A DNA stretch of 64,000 nt from Weissella tructae (GCF_000732905.1 NZ_CP007588.1:682001-746000); one strand, 5' to 3'; positions 17,882 to 25,993 are shown, numbered from the stretch's first letter. The notes: generated from the sequence alone by a model not told the origin. Made by a program: numbers and translations.

Positions 17882-20707
17882 TTAGCGATGTTCTGTGAAG
17901 AATTTTTGCAGATAATCAGCAACCTGATTTCCCTTAATAACTTCTTGCGGCATCTTCTTTGGCAACATCTTACGTAATGTCTTACCGTATGTCTTCTGCA
18001 CAATACGCGAATCCAAAATCACGATGGCACCATAATCTTCTGGTGTACGTAACAAACGCCCCACACCTTGACGCAGTCGTAAGACCGCCTTAGGTAGGAC
18101 ATTGCTGTAAAATGGTTGCTTTCCAGCGGCTTTCAAAATTGATTCTTCAGCCTTTTGTGGAATTGTATTAGGTGCATCAAACGGCAAACGGGTAATCACA
18201 ACAAGACGGACTTGCTCATTAGGCAAATCAATTCCTTCCCAGAAACTGTTAGCTCCGAGCACAATCATCTTATTCTCAGATTGCATACGCTTTAAGATAC
18301 GCCCCTTGGTTCCAGTGATTCCCTGCGCTAACAAAGTCATCCCATGTTTTTGCGCAATTTGATGTTGTTGCATGTAATGGAAGACTTGTTCAATCATGTC
18401 GAACGAGTTAAACAACACGAGTGTGTTTTCTTGCATTGCACCTAACATGTGATCTAATTGCTTTGCAACATAGACTGGATAACGACTATCCGTTGGACTA
18501 ATCGCATCGTCAACCAATAACATTTGTGATTGATGTTCATAATCATATACATCATCAAATTGATGCACATCCGCTGATTCACGATCCAAATCTAGTCGTT
18601 CATATAGATAACTTGATTTAGTTGATGTGAACAACGTTGCCCCAATCATTGTTGGTGGCATGAAGTATGGATAAATCTTGTCCTTGAAGTAATCAACTGT
18701 ATGCAATAACCCACCACTTAACTTCAAGTAATTAATATCATCACGCTTTGACAACGTTAGCCAAAAGACTGAGGCTTGTGGGTAATCAATGATATTTTGT
18801 TGGAAATCCGTTAGATAAACATCATCACGTTTAATCACACGTAACCAACGACGGAAATCAGCTAATGCTTGACGTTCGGAAACCGAGAAGACATTCTTCA
18901 AGGTACTGAAGCCAGTCAATAGCTTATCTAATGCTTCTTCTGTCGCTTGGATATTCCCTTTAATTTTTTGCATACGACTCGTTTGTTCGATAAAGAACAG
19001 AGCCAACTCTGCACCATTCAAAGGTACTTCCAAATGTCCTTCCGTCGCATTCACTTGCTTACGATTCAATAAGAAACGACGATAGAACTTTGTTTCTAGT
19101 TGCGGAATCTCTGTTTGTAATTGCTTAAGTTGCAAAATGAATTCATGTTTCACACGATTTCCAGCCGGAATACGCGTCAAAATTTCTTGCAAACTATCCT
19201 CATCACGTACCACTAAGTCCAATGCTTGATTGACCGCATATTGCCAACTCGTGAAATCAAGTTGACGCCTATTTTGATCAATAATCGCGTCTGGTAAATG
19301 TTGTGGCTCGTCAATCACCAGGTATGGCGTTTCATCTTGTTGGCCTAATTCTTGCGCATAGGTCGTTAGATAAGCATGATTAATCACCAAGAATTGTGCT
19401 TCATTTGCCACAACTAATTGGCGTTCAAAGAATTCATGACCGTAGTACGCAGAACCCATTGGATTGTTAGCTGCTTGGGCTAATTTTTGTAGGAAATCCG
19501 CTGGTGGATTCAACAAATTTAATTCATCAAAATCTCCAGTTAATGTTTCTGTTAACCAAACCAAGATTTGTGCCTTTGTAAATTGTAGTCCCGTTGACCC
19601 TTCATCCACATTCAATGAACGACGGAAACTCTGCAAATTTACATAGTGCATACGTCCCTTCAAACTCACGGCACGTGTTTCAAATGGTAAGACTTGATTC
19701 AACTTTTGATTAACTAAACCGGCAACTTGTTGTTGCTGTACCAGAGTTGGTACTGCCACCACAACTTTACGGCCTGTTTGATTAGCCAAGTAAGCATATG
19801 GCAATAAGTAACCCAGTGTTTTCCCTAACCCTGTGGGTGCCTCAATCACCAAAGCATCTTCACCTGGCTTTGACTCGCTGAAGTCAGCGTCCGCATAATG
19901 ATGCTCAACAAAATTCATCAATTTTGCTTGATCTTTACGGTAGCTAAAAGTGTCGCCTAATACGGCTTCAAGAGCACTTGGTTTCTTCGGATATTTCACA
20001 TCCGCAGACGGTACTAAGGGCGCTGGTGCTGAGAAGCGACGAATCGCCAACCCATCCAACACTTCTAATGACTTATCCAACGCTTGTGGTGCCTTTTGAT
20101 TATAAGTGAGCGCTTGTTCAATTATGATTCTTGTGTCTCGTGGTAAGCTCAATGGCAGTTTTACCAACGTTTGTAGCGTTATCATTGGCAAACTTTGCGC
20201 ACGCTTCACCAAACACATGAACACTTCTGCCGTTGTTGCTGCATCACTGTCAGCTTGATGCGGATTCAAGTGTTCAATCCCCAAATATTGCGCCATATCA
20301 ATCAAACGATATCCCGGCGCTGTTGGATATAGCATCTGACTCAAAGTCACTGTGTCAATCGCTTGTCCTGTTAGAGGCGTTAACCCTACTCGTTCAAATT
20401 CAGCATTTAAAAATGGCCAGTCAAAATTCACATTATGTGCAACAAAGACGGTCCCTTGCAACATCGCATGTACCATGTGTGCAACATCTTCAAAGTTCGG
20501 TGCAGACTTGACCATTGATGCATCAATCCCTGTTAGTTGCACCACGTGACGTGGAATCGCCATCCCCGGATTAATCAAGGTTGAATATTGGTTAATGATT
20601 TTATTGTTTTGTACAAATGCAATCGCGATTTGAATGATACGCCCCGTCTCAGTTGACGTTTGCGTCGTTTCTAAATCGACCACTGCATAAATGTTTTGTT
20701 TTAACAT
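17882..20707 (-). CDS. dinG: DinG-family helicase with DnaQ-like exonuclease domain
   Basis: A 941-aa fusion. Residues 1-170 form a DEDDh 3'-5' exonuclease (VDLETTQTSTETGRIIQIA, then VAHNVNFDWPFLNAEF and HQADSDAATTAEV). Residues about 245-935 form an XPD-like superfamily 2 helicase with Walker A EAPTGLGKTLGYLLPYA, a DEPQH box (in place of DEAH) and the C-terminal motif VI LRQGVGRLLRT. No four-cysteine iron-sulfur cluster is seen, as is usual for the Firmicutes enzymes. It acts in DNA damage responses or nucleic-acid turnover. The start has AGGTGG 4 bases upstream. It precedes ypmB and asnS. Confidence 0.93.
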   Translation of the reverse strand: MLKQNIYAVVDLETTQTSTETGRIIQIAIAFVQNNKIINQYSTLINPGMAIPRHVVQLTGIDASMVKSAPNFEDVAHMVHAMLQGTVFVAHNVNFDWPFLNAEFERVGLTPLTGQAIDTVTLSQMLYPTAPGYRLIDMAQYLGIEHLNPHQADSDAATTAEVFMCLVKRAQSLPMITLQTLVKLPLSLPRDTRIIIEQALTYNQKAPQALDKSLEVLDGLAIRRFSAPAPLVPSADVKYPKKPSALEAVLGDTFSYRKDQAKLMNFVEHHYADADFSESKPGEDALVIEAPTGLGKTLGYLLPYAYLANQTGRKVVVAVPTLVQQQQVAGLVNQKLNQVLPFETRAVSLKGRMHYVNLQSFRRSLNVDEGSTGLQFTKAQILVWLTETLTGDFDELNLLNPPADFLQKLAQAANNPMGSAYYGHEFFERQLVVANEAQFLVINHAYLTTYAQELGQQDETPYLVIDEPQHLPDAIIDQNRRQLDFTSWQYAVNQALDLVVRDEDSLQEILTRIPAGNRVKHEFILQLKQLQTEIPQLETKFYRRFLLNRKQVNATEGHLEVPLNGAELALFFIEQTSRMQKIKGNIQATEEALDKLLTGFSTLKNVFSVSERQALADFRRWLRVIKRDDVYLTDFQQNIIDYPQASVFWLTLSKRDDINYLKLSGGLLHTVDYFKDKIYPYFMPPTMIGATLFTSTKSSYLYERLDLDRESADVHQFDDVYDYEHQSQMLLVDDAISPTDSRYPVYVAKQLDHMLGAMQENTLVLFNSFDMIEQVFHYMQQHQIAQKHGMTLLAQGITGTKGRILKRMQSENKMIVLGANSFWEGIDLPNEQVRLVVITRLPFDAPNTIPQKAEESILKAAGKQPFYSNVLPKAVLRLRQGVGRLLRTPEDYGAIVILDSRIVQKTYGKTLRKMLPKKMPQEVIKGNQVADYLQKFFTEHR

Positions 20708-20951
20708 CTAGCCACCTATTCATCTCTTAATAATAATACGATTATTATACCACAGATCTTCTAAAAGCCTTTATCTCATGCGCTTTCAGGCGTCATTTTA
20801 TTTAAAATAATGACGAATCCGCCATTTGTCTCCCATCACCTCATAAAATGGACACTATAAATGCCCGAACTGACGTGACACGAACGATTAATCATGTTGG
20901 AATCGAACCAACCGAACACTCCCATATGAGTATGATCAACTAAGTTGTCAT

Positions 20952-21041
20952 TTACTTTTTACGCTTGAACAGCCAAGTCACTAAAAGAACTAACAAAAAC
21001 CAAGGACGCGTCCATAGTGGACCACCATTGTTATTATTCAT
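20952..21041 (-). CDS. 29-aa membrane peptide
   Basis: A very short frame with GGAGG 7-8 bases before its ATG. The peptide has an Asn/Gly-rich N-terminus (MNNNNGGPLWTRP), one hydrophobic helix (about residues 14-25) and the basic end FKRKK, so the C-terminus should stay inside the cell. An in-frame ATG at 21047 is too close to the ribosome site. No family is recognised. The strong ribosome site and typical small-membrane-protein layout favour a real gene. Confidence 0.55.
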   Translation of the reverse strand: MNNNNGGPLWTRPWFLLVLLVTWLFKRKK

Positions 21042-21180
21042 CAACATAACCTCCAGTATTCGTACGGGTTTCGCATGATAACTATCATACCCATACGTTT
21101 ATGTTAGCACACGTATCTTTATAAACTATCAAACCCCAGCGTTTTTAGGATAACTATTCGATTGATTATTGGTTTTAGAC

Positions 21181-21210
21181 AAAAAAAGAAGAGCTAATCG
21201 TCAGCTCTTC
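21181..21210 (-). terminator. terminator of the YeaQ/GlsB gene
   Basis: GAAGAGCT and AGCTCTTC pair around 7 bases; on the minus strand TTTTTTT follows. Confidence 0.8.
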
Positions 21211-21223
21211 TATTTCTAAATTA

Positions 21224-21466
21224 TTAATTTGTTGTGCGGCCCATTAACCATGATACAAATACCACCACGATAACAGCACCAATGATTGAAGGAATTAGGG
21301 CCATCCCCGCTAACTGTGGTCCCCATGAGCCAAGCAATGTTTCACCTAACCATGAACCTACCAATCCAGCTAGGATATTCGTTACCCAACCCATTGACGT
21401 CTTTGTAATCGCACCACCAACTGCACCAATCACAGCACCGATAATTAATGTCCAAATCCATCCCAT
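21224..21466 (-). CDS. GlsB/YeaQ/YmgE-family stress response membrane protein
   Basis: An 80-aa, three-helix, Gly-rich membrane protein of the transglycosylase-associated protein family. It has the typical start WIWTLIIGAVIGAVGGAIT, the centre GWVTNILAGLVGSWLGE and a final helix SIIGAVIVVVFVSWLMGR. Members are often induced by general, acid or bile stress in lactic acid bacteria and enterococci (GlsB); the molecular action is not known. GGAGG lies 9 bases upstream. It is followed by its own terminator, so it is monocistronic. Confidence 0.88.
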   Translation of the reverse strand: MGWIWTLIIGAVIGAVGGAITKTSMGWVTNILAGLVGSWLGETLLGSWGPQLAGMALIPSIIGAVIVVVFVSWLMGRTTN

Positions 21467-21597
21467 GTCTCAATTCCTCCTCATTTGATAGCATACGAAA
21501 CTGCTTACTAATACTCAGCATTGAGTATCTACCTATATGGTAGCGCTGTTGTCCACGACTTGCAACCGTTTGGCCTAGTCATTTTCTCAAATCCTAA

Positions 21598-21625
21598 CTC
21601 CGCAATTCGTTATCGAAATGCGGAG
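21598..21625. other. strong 12-pair hairpin in gene-poor DNA
   Basis: CTCCGCAATTCG and CGAAATGCGGAG pair with a single mismatch around the loop TTAT. No T-run follows on either strand, so it is not an ordinary terminator. No gene is seen in 21467-21890. Confidence 0.5.
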
Positions 21626-21692
21626 CGTGACCCAAATGTATTTGACTCAGATATTTCTCGTCTACTTTCTTCGAATTTACTATAAGAATACA

Positions 21693-21721
21693 TTTACACC
21701 TAGACTTTCCTAGACTATAAT
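21693..21721 (+). promoter_or_regulatory. near-consensus sigma-A promoter facing right
   Basis: TTTACA, a 17-base spacer, then TATAAT. The spacer holds a direct repeat of CTAGACT. The nearest rightward frame is the decayed repressor at 21891, 170 bases away, so it may be that gene's old promoter or start a non-coding transcript. Confidence 0.55.
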
Positions 21722-21890
21722 CATCAATAAACCAACACATTTCGCATACTATGTCGAGACAATTGCATAACTATGGCGTGTTTTTTGTCTGTTCGTTTCT
21801 AAAGAACAACTGACAACTATTAATACACACGACTTACATAGACCAAACTCAAAAAAGTATATTTTTTCTTTTACGACAGAGCAAAGTCTC

Positions 21891-22138
21891 ATGAATATAT
21901 TGGCAAAAATACAAGCAGTTGCAACAAAGCGCGGTATGTCTATTGAAAAAATTTCTGAAGAAGTAACTAAATCAGGCGCAAAAGTCGCGAAAAGTACATT
22001 ATACCGTTGGGATACAATCGTGCGCTACTAGCCTTTTTACGTGCTAACCATGATCAATAGTCTATGTAGATAGCACTATTAGATTATTTAAAAATCCCAG
22101 CCCTTCAAAATGACGTCATCGTTGCGTATCTAATGTAA
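21891..22138 (+). pseudogene. decayed XRE/phage-type HTH regulator
   Basis: An ATG at 21891 opens 46 codons of a helix-turn-helix start (MNILAKIQAVATKRGMSIEK, then KVAKSTLYRWD), which ends at TAG 22029-22031. A frame one base off continues with NRALLAFLRANHDQ, meets two TAG codons, and then reads IALLDYLKIPALQNDVIVAY up to TAA 22138. Together this matches the layout of a small XRE repressor (recognition helix followed by a DYL segment). One frameshift and two stops mean it is broken. Sequencing error cannot explain all three changes easily. Confidence 0.6.
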
Positions 22139-22216
22139 GGCAATACTTCCTATCTGAATGTTCCTTTCTATGAATAACCAATCTAGCCTTTCGATATTTT
22201 TTAGATTGGCATACAT

Positions 22217-22255
22217 ACGTGCAGGTAGGAAACACGTTAAAAGCTATATCGGGAG
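22217..22255 (+). promoter_or_regulatory. conserved leader element, copy 3 of 5
   Basis: ACGTG, loop CAGGTAGGAAA, CACGT, TTAAAAGCTA, then TATCGGGAG as ribosome site. It is preceded (from about 22181) by a separate hairpin of CCAATCTA and TAGATTGG. The start at 22269 is 13 bases after GGGAG. Confidence 0.75.
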
Positions 22256-22268
22256 TTCGTAAACACGT

Positions 22269-22703
22269 ATGTACTTAAGTAATAGAACTAAACAAATCAT
22301 TATACCTATATCTTGTTTAATTGTTGGTATTGTCATTGGACTGTCTGCATATTCCGTCACACATGGCGATAAATGGGCTGGAGCATCTGATTATCAAGCA
22401 ATCAAATTAGATGAAATACAGTACTTAACAAAACGCCAGCAAAATTATGATCTGTCTACTGGTTCTCTACACGACCAATATTTTGATTTAATTAAGCTAG
22501 TTCTTGTTAGCCCTATCGAAGATGACCGTGAATATGCAATATACGCAGCTGACCTAGTTGCTGAAAATACAGACAAACAAGAAATTTCTGAAGATGATGT
22601 TATTCCAATAGCTGAATTAGGCGGAAAACTTACGAAAGCCGCTTTAAGAAGCCTAGATCTTTCAGATGACACATATAAATTAGCCTCTGAAAAAATTAAA
22701 TAA
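22269..22703 (+). CDS. unknown membrane-anchored protein (144 aa)
   Basis: I do not recognise this protein. It has one N-terminal membrane helix (residues about 10-30, IIIPISCLIVGIVIGLSAYSV) with a basic residue before it, so the remaining 110 residues should lie outside the cell. The outer part is acidic and mostly helical, with no cysteine pair or catalytic motif that stands out. It carries the conserved leader element and is followed, 117 bases later, by another gene with the same leader. The start is fixed by the element's ribosome site. Confidence 0.7.
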   Translation: MYLSNRTKQIIIPISCLIVGIVIGLSAYSVTHGDKWAGASDYQAIKLDEIQYLTKRQQNYDLSTGSLHDQYFDLIKLVLVSPIEDDREYAIYAADLVAENTDKQEISEDDVIPIAELGGKLTKAALRSLDLSDDTYKLASEKIK

Positions 22704-22767
22704 TTACTAGAGCAATAGCCATTGAATAGTATTTCACGGAATCGAATCACATTTAAGGGTTAACCGT

Positions 22768-22807
22768 ACGTGCAGAAAGGAATCACGTTAAAAGCTAATT
22801 TAGGGAG
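22768..22807 (+). promoter_or_regulatory. conserved leader element, copy 4 of 5
   Basis: ACGTG, loop CAGAAAGGAAT (identical to copy 1), CACGT, TTAAAAGCTA, then ATTTAGGGAG. The start at 22820 is 12 bases after the ribosome site. Confidence 0.78.
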
Positions 22808-22819
22808 TTATATTGGGTT

Positions 22820-23287
22820 ATGTCTATTTTAATTTTGTTAGCCATCATTTTGGGATTGATTGCTATTATGGCTTTTGCTGCATCTATGGGGTCGTCATCT
22901 AATGGCGATGTCTCAAGCAATGTAGTATTGCGTCATCCATCATTAGAAATCACAGAAAATGTGTCACTTGGGTTCTCGGCTACTACATTCTTCTTTGGAA
23001 GTATTGTCATGTTTATGAGAAAAGATTTTCAAAACGCTATCAAATATCTTTTCATCAAAGTAGTCTTCGCTATTGCATTAATCTTATGTTATTCAATGCC
23101 TATGGCTTACGTAGAAACAACCAATGTACTTCTCTTTTATGTCTGCGTACTAAGTTTTCTATTTCACCTAGCTCTTGGAGCTTATTACAACCGTGCTTAT
23201 GCTAGTTCACTAATTTCATTAGGATATGTCCCTAGTACATCTGAAGACGAAAAAATGTTGATTTTAACTAAAGTTAAAATCAAATAA
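22820..23287 (+). CDS. DUF2628-like membrane protein (155 aa)
   Basis: The protein has an N-terminal hydrophobic helix (residues about 2-24), then a region resembling the DUF2628 family: GFSATTFFFGSIVMFMRKD, two to three further helices, and the ending YYNRAYASSLISLGYVP. DUF2628 proteins are small membrane proteins without a known biochemical role, related in layout to GFxWxxFFFG proteins of many Firmicutes. The family call is by motif memory only. It is controlled by the conserved leader element and has neighbours of the same kind on both sides. Confidence 0.65.
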   Translation: MSILILLAIILGLIAIMAFAASMGSSSNGDVSSNVVLRHPSLEITENVSLGFSATTFFFGSIVMFMRKDFQNAIKYLFIKVVFAIALILCYSMPMAYVETTNVLLFYVCVLSFLFHLALGAYYNRAYASSLISLGYVPSTSEDEKMLILTKVKIK

Positions 23288-23431
23288 AAACACGTCGTAT
23301 ATCCTTCATTCGGATTTATGACACGCGTAAAGAATCATCACTTAACGGTAGAGTGTACAGTTGATTCGAACCCAACATGATTCATTGCAATAAAAAGTCC
23401 ATCTTCCCTATTAGGTAGGTGGAATACATAT

Positions 23432-23472
23432 ACGTGCAGATAGGAGCCACGTTAAAAGCTAATTTAGGGGAG
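23432..23472 (+). promoter_or_regulatory. conserved leader element, copy 5 of 5
   Basis: ACGTG, loop CAGATAGGAGC, CACGT, TTAAAAGCTA, then ATTTAGGGGAG. The ATG at 23482 is 9 bases later. Upstream CCATCT and AGGTGG could form an additional hairpin. Confidence 0.78.
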
Positions 23473-23481
23473 TTTTGGTAT

Positions 23482-23928
23482 ATGAAAAACATTTTAGCTT
23501 GGGGTGCTGTTCTTCTACTGGTTTTTTATCTCTTTATGCCTAGCGATAAAAAAGAAGATACCAGTAAAGAAGCAGCCAAGTCAGATACTGCTTTACTTCA
23601 AAAACAAGAGCAACAAGTTGAAGACTTAAATAAATGGTTTGACGACAGAGACGTAACTACCGACTCTGAAAATCTAATCGAAGATGAATGGCTTTATACT
23701 GGTCATTTGATGGGGTATTCAGTACATAACGGAAGTGTTTTTGCCGTATTCTCAAAGCGTGCATTTGAAGATACTGAATTAACAGAAAAAGAAGTGGCTA
23801 AATATGCATTCGCAGTCTTACAGGATTATCCTGGTGATTTATCATCAATCGATAATTTGAACGAACATAAAGAGCTTTCTGAAAACATCGCAACCGATCC
23901 TCGTATGTTCACTGTTTTTGATCGTTAA
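23482..23928 (+). CDS. unknown membrane-anchored acidic protein (148 aa)
   Basis: No family is recognised. One N-terminal helix (residues about 3-19, NILAWGAVLLLVFYLFM) anchors the protein; a Lys/Glu/Asp-rich linker follows, then a globular domain from about residue 60 (LYTGHLMGYSVHNGSVFAVFSKRAFED). The C-terminal part is mixed helix and strand. The ATG at 23482 was chosen because the leader's GGGGAG lies 9 bases before it; a longer frame from 23419 would run through the leader. A hairpin repeat at 24073 may act as its terminator. Confidence 0.7.
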   Translation: MKNILAWGAVLLLVFYLFMPSDKKEDTSKEAAKSDTALLQKQEQQVEDLNKWFDDRDVTTDSENLIEDEWLYTGHLMGYSVHNGSVFAVFSKRAFEDTELTEKEVAKYAFAVLQDYPGDLSSIDNLNEHKELSENIATDPRMFTVFDR

Positions 23929-24072
23929 TGAATAATCAAAACGCCATATTATATGCGTGATCATGATGTTCGTACGGATGATTAGCTCAGTCCTCTGATG
24001 TCCAGAAGTCCTGGGTAAAATGATTAATTTGCCATTTTGACGTTCCAAATCAATTCCACTAATATATGAAAT

Positions 24073-24116
24073 ATAGAAAAAACCGCAATGTATAAATCAC
24101 TATACACTGCGGTTTT
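24073..24116 (+). repeat. 44-bp direct repeat, left copy (attachment-site candidate)
   Basis: Matches 27630-27673 at 42 of 44 positions, same orientation. The core is AAAACCGCAATGTATA, 5 bases, then a TATACACTGCGGTTTT arm, so it is also terminator-like. It bounds the phage remnant on the left. It may also serve as terminator of the gene ending at 23928. Confidence 0.75.
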
Positions 24117-24163
24117 TATCGTTTTACTGATTTTAAGAATATACATTATTCACAAAACGTAAT

Positions 24164-24388
24164 CTATAGACTCGATGCAGTGTTACTCCGTCGAGAAACC
24201 TTCGAAAAAAATATACTCATTTTTTGACAGTGAAGTGTTTGCTCCAACCATTCAGAGACTTCTATGTTCGTACCATCCCCACGAATTTTATCTTCTAGTT
24301 CACTTTGCTCTTTTAGCTTTTGTGTATCCCTATGATTAGGATTACCATTGGCTATCTGTAACTTAGCCCGTAAATCTTTTTGTCCCAT
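24164..24388 (-). pseudogene. truncated phage terminase small subunit-like gene
   Basis: The 74-residue frame begins LRAKLQIANGNPNHRD, which resembles the N-terminus of P27-type phage terminase small subunits (usual length about 150 aa). After residue 50 (VSEWLEQT) the sequence becomes unlike the family (CQKMSIFFSKVSRRS), as if joined to other DNA by a deletion. GGGG lies 7 bases upstream of the ATG. It lies downstream of the HNH gene on the same strand, the usual phage packaging order. No large terminase gene follows. Confidence 0.5.
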
Positions 24389-24591
24389 AACATCCCCCTT
24401 CCTAATAGTCGAAATAAATAGAAAAAAACATGTCTATTTTGAAATACATAAATTAATAGAACCGCTATACATCAGCGTTTTAAATCTTTCACATTGCTAA
24501 AAAACGAAAAAACTCAAAAGCGGGTTTTTTAAAAAAGAAGAGGGGCTCCGGTACGCAGGCGATTTCAAATCTCAAAAAAATTATAGGGGGA

Positions 24592-24879
24592 CTAAAATTT
24601 CACGACATCATCGCGTTCAACTTTCTTTTTGCTTCCCATTTTTTCTGGATGCGCCTTATTGTGGTGCTCTCTGCAAATCGTTTCAAGGTTATCCAGCTCA
24701 TAAAATAAACTTACATCATCACGAGCATGCTGTTTATGGTGTACTGTATCTCCTTGTTTATAAACAGACCTAGATAAACACACTTGGCACAAACCTTTGT
24801 CTCTTTCTAAAGCCATTCGTCTAATTCTTTCCCAGCTTTTCGTATGATACAACCTATCAATGTCATCACGTCTAGGCAT
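24592..24879 (-). CDS. phage-type HNH endonuclease
   Basis: A 95-aa nuclease of the kind that sits next to terminase genes in Siphoviridae and assists DNA packaging. It has WERIRRMALERDKGLCQVC, with CxxC as part of the structural zinc site, followed by TVHHKQ (H of HNH), LDNLETICREHHNKAH (N and final H). GGAG lies 6 bases before the start at 24879; the upstream extension has no ribosome site. It looks intact, while the terminase gene next to it is cut. Confidence 0.85.
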   Translation of the reverse strand: MPRRDDIDRLYHTKSWERIRRMALERDKGLCQVCLSRSVYKQGDTVHHKQHARDDVSLFYELDNLETICREHHNKAHPEKMGSKKKVERDDVVKF

Positions 24880-24940
24880 AGCTACTCCTTTCTTTTGACA
24901 CAAAAAAAGAGCAACGAAATTAATCGCTACTCTTTCTTAA

Positions 24941-25135
24941 TTACATAATAACTTGTACTGTTTCTTCATTATCCGGACGAATAAATTCCGTTCCATATGT
25001 TGTGCTGCCTATTAGGCGAGGTTCACCTCCGCCAATATCCTTCATTACAATCAGGTCCTCTTTCTCGTTGTAATAGTAGTTATACTTCTCATCTGCTGTT
25101 TTGCCACGTCCCTCTACTAACTGTACCTTTTCCAT
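24941..25135 (-). CDS. 64-aa phage-associated protein, unknown
   Basis: A short acidic protein without membrane helix or cysteine. It has a Tyr-rich patch (KYNYYYNEKEDLIVMKD) and a predicted strand-rich body. A full GGAGG lies 9 bases before its ATG. It stands upstream of the HNH gene on the same strand and is probably part of the same phage-derived transcript. I do not recognise the family. Confidence 0.65.
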   Translation of the reverse strand: MEKVQLVEGRGKTADEKYNYYYNEKEDLIVMKDIGGGEPRLIGSTTYGTEFIRPDNEETVQVIM

Positions 25136-25287
25136 AATGTCTACCCTCCTTCAGTTGATAGACATTATTATATCATCACCTAATTATCGAACAATATCAT
25201 AATAACCCGATTACCGTGAAGAGCAGGCGTAATACATACGAAACGAATGCGAAATAAAAAAAGCACCCGAACCGAATCGAGTGTTCT

Positions 25288-25827
25288 TTAATGTTCTTCA
25301 AATACTTTATTTTTTTCTGTGATTTTTTGTTGCAGATTTTTATAATTATGAAATTTAACAAAGACATGCACATCTTTAGAATCACGTATATTCGCCAACA
25401 CATCACCATAATAGTCTTTATCCAGCAAATGCTTTTCTGTATCACTTGATACAGTTAACTCTAGCACATCATGCCCTTTAACAAGCTTAGGAATACTTTC
25501 TATAATATGTTCCTGTCCATTGACTACTACGCCCCACCGATCAACTAGTGCAGAAGATTCACCGCTGTTAGATACGAATACGGATAATGAAATATTCCAT
25601 CCATCCCAATCTAATCTATCGCCTTTTTTAAAAGACTCCCCACTTTTCACAAATGTTCCATCTTCTGAAGCATGCGTAAACTCATCGATGTACGTATATA
25701 CTGCATTAATTTCAAGTTTTGCTTTCCCTCTACTATAGCGAACTGCAAAAAGAACTGCTCCTACTGTACCTATCGCTGCTAACCAATTAGGTAAAGCTTC
25801 ACACCAAAAACTAATTCCGAGAATCAT
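25288..25827 (-). CDS. membrane-anchored protein of the phage remnant (179 aa)
   Basis: The N-terminus has one membrane helix (residues about 10-30, LPNWLAAIGTVGAVLFAVRYS) and the rest is a strand-rich domain with NISLSVFVSNSGESSALVDRWGVVVNGQ, a pattern like an immunoglobulin-like fold. The same layout occurs in the protein at 26507-27073. The start at 25827 has AGGTGG 5 bases upstream and overlaps the end of the XRE gene by 17 bases, so the two are co-translated. Function unknown; such genes between late activator and packaging genes are often accessory (moron) genes. Confidence 0.7.
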   Translation of the reverse strand: MILGISFWCEALPNWLAAIGTVGAVLFAVRYSRGKAKLEINAVYTYIDEFTHASEDGTFVKSGESFKKGDRLDWDGWNISLSVFVSNSGESSALVDRWGVVVNGQEHIIESIPKLVKGHDVLELTVSSDTEKHLLDKDYYGDVLANIRDSKDVHVFVKFHNYKNLQQKITEKNKVFEEH

Positions 25828-25993
25828 ACAATCCACCTATTTTCTCAGCCACATCTAAGGACAATCGCCCTACTTCTTTTTCTCCACGGCGTAACTTTGA
25901 TAATACTGTATTTGTTAAACCTGTATCTTTCGCAAATTGATAGGTAGTAATATCACTATCAATCACCCACTTAACTTTGTCTCTCAACTCCAT
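25811..25993 (-). CDS. small XRE-like helix-turn-helix protein (60 aa)
   Basis: The 60-aa product reads as a minimal helix-turn-helix: VKWVIDSDITTYQFAKDTGL, then TNTVLSKLRRGEKEVGRLSL as recognition helix and wing. It resembles Cro-like or phage-plasmid regulators that contain only the DNA-binding domain. GGAG lies 6-7 bases before the start. It overlaps the following membrane-protein gene by 17 bases, so it may regulate that pair. It is intact, unlike the repressor remnant at 21891. Confidence 0.72.
   Translation of the reverse strand: MELRDKVKWVIDSDITTYQFAKDTGLTNTVLSKLRRGEKEVGRLSLDVAEKIGGLYDSRN

Noticed and set aside
20791-20815. Terminator for the 29-aa peptide gene
   Set aside because: CGTCATT and AATGACG pair well, but no T-run follows on either strand, so termination is not supported.
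3167-23472. preQ1, SAM/SMK or guanidine riboswitch as identity of the five leader elements
   Set aside because: Size and ribosome-site position fit small pseudoknot riboswitches, but none of the conserved ligand-binding bases I know for these classes is present, and the genes do not fit those ligands.
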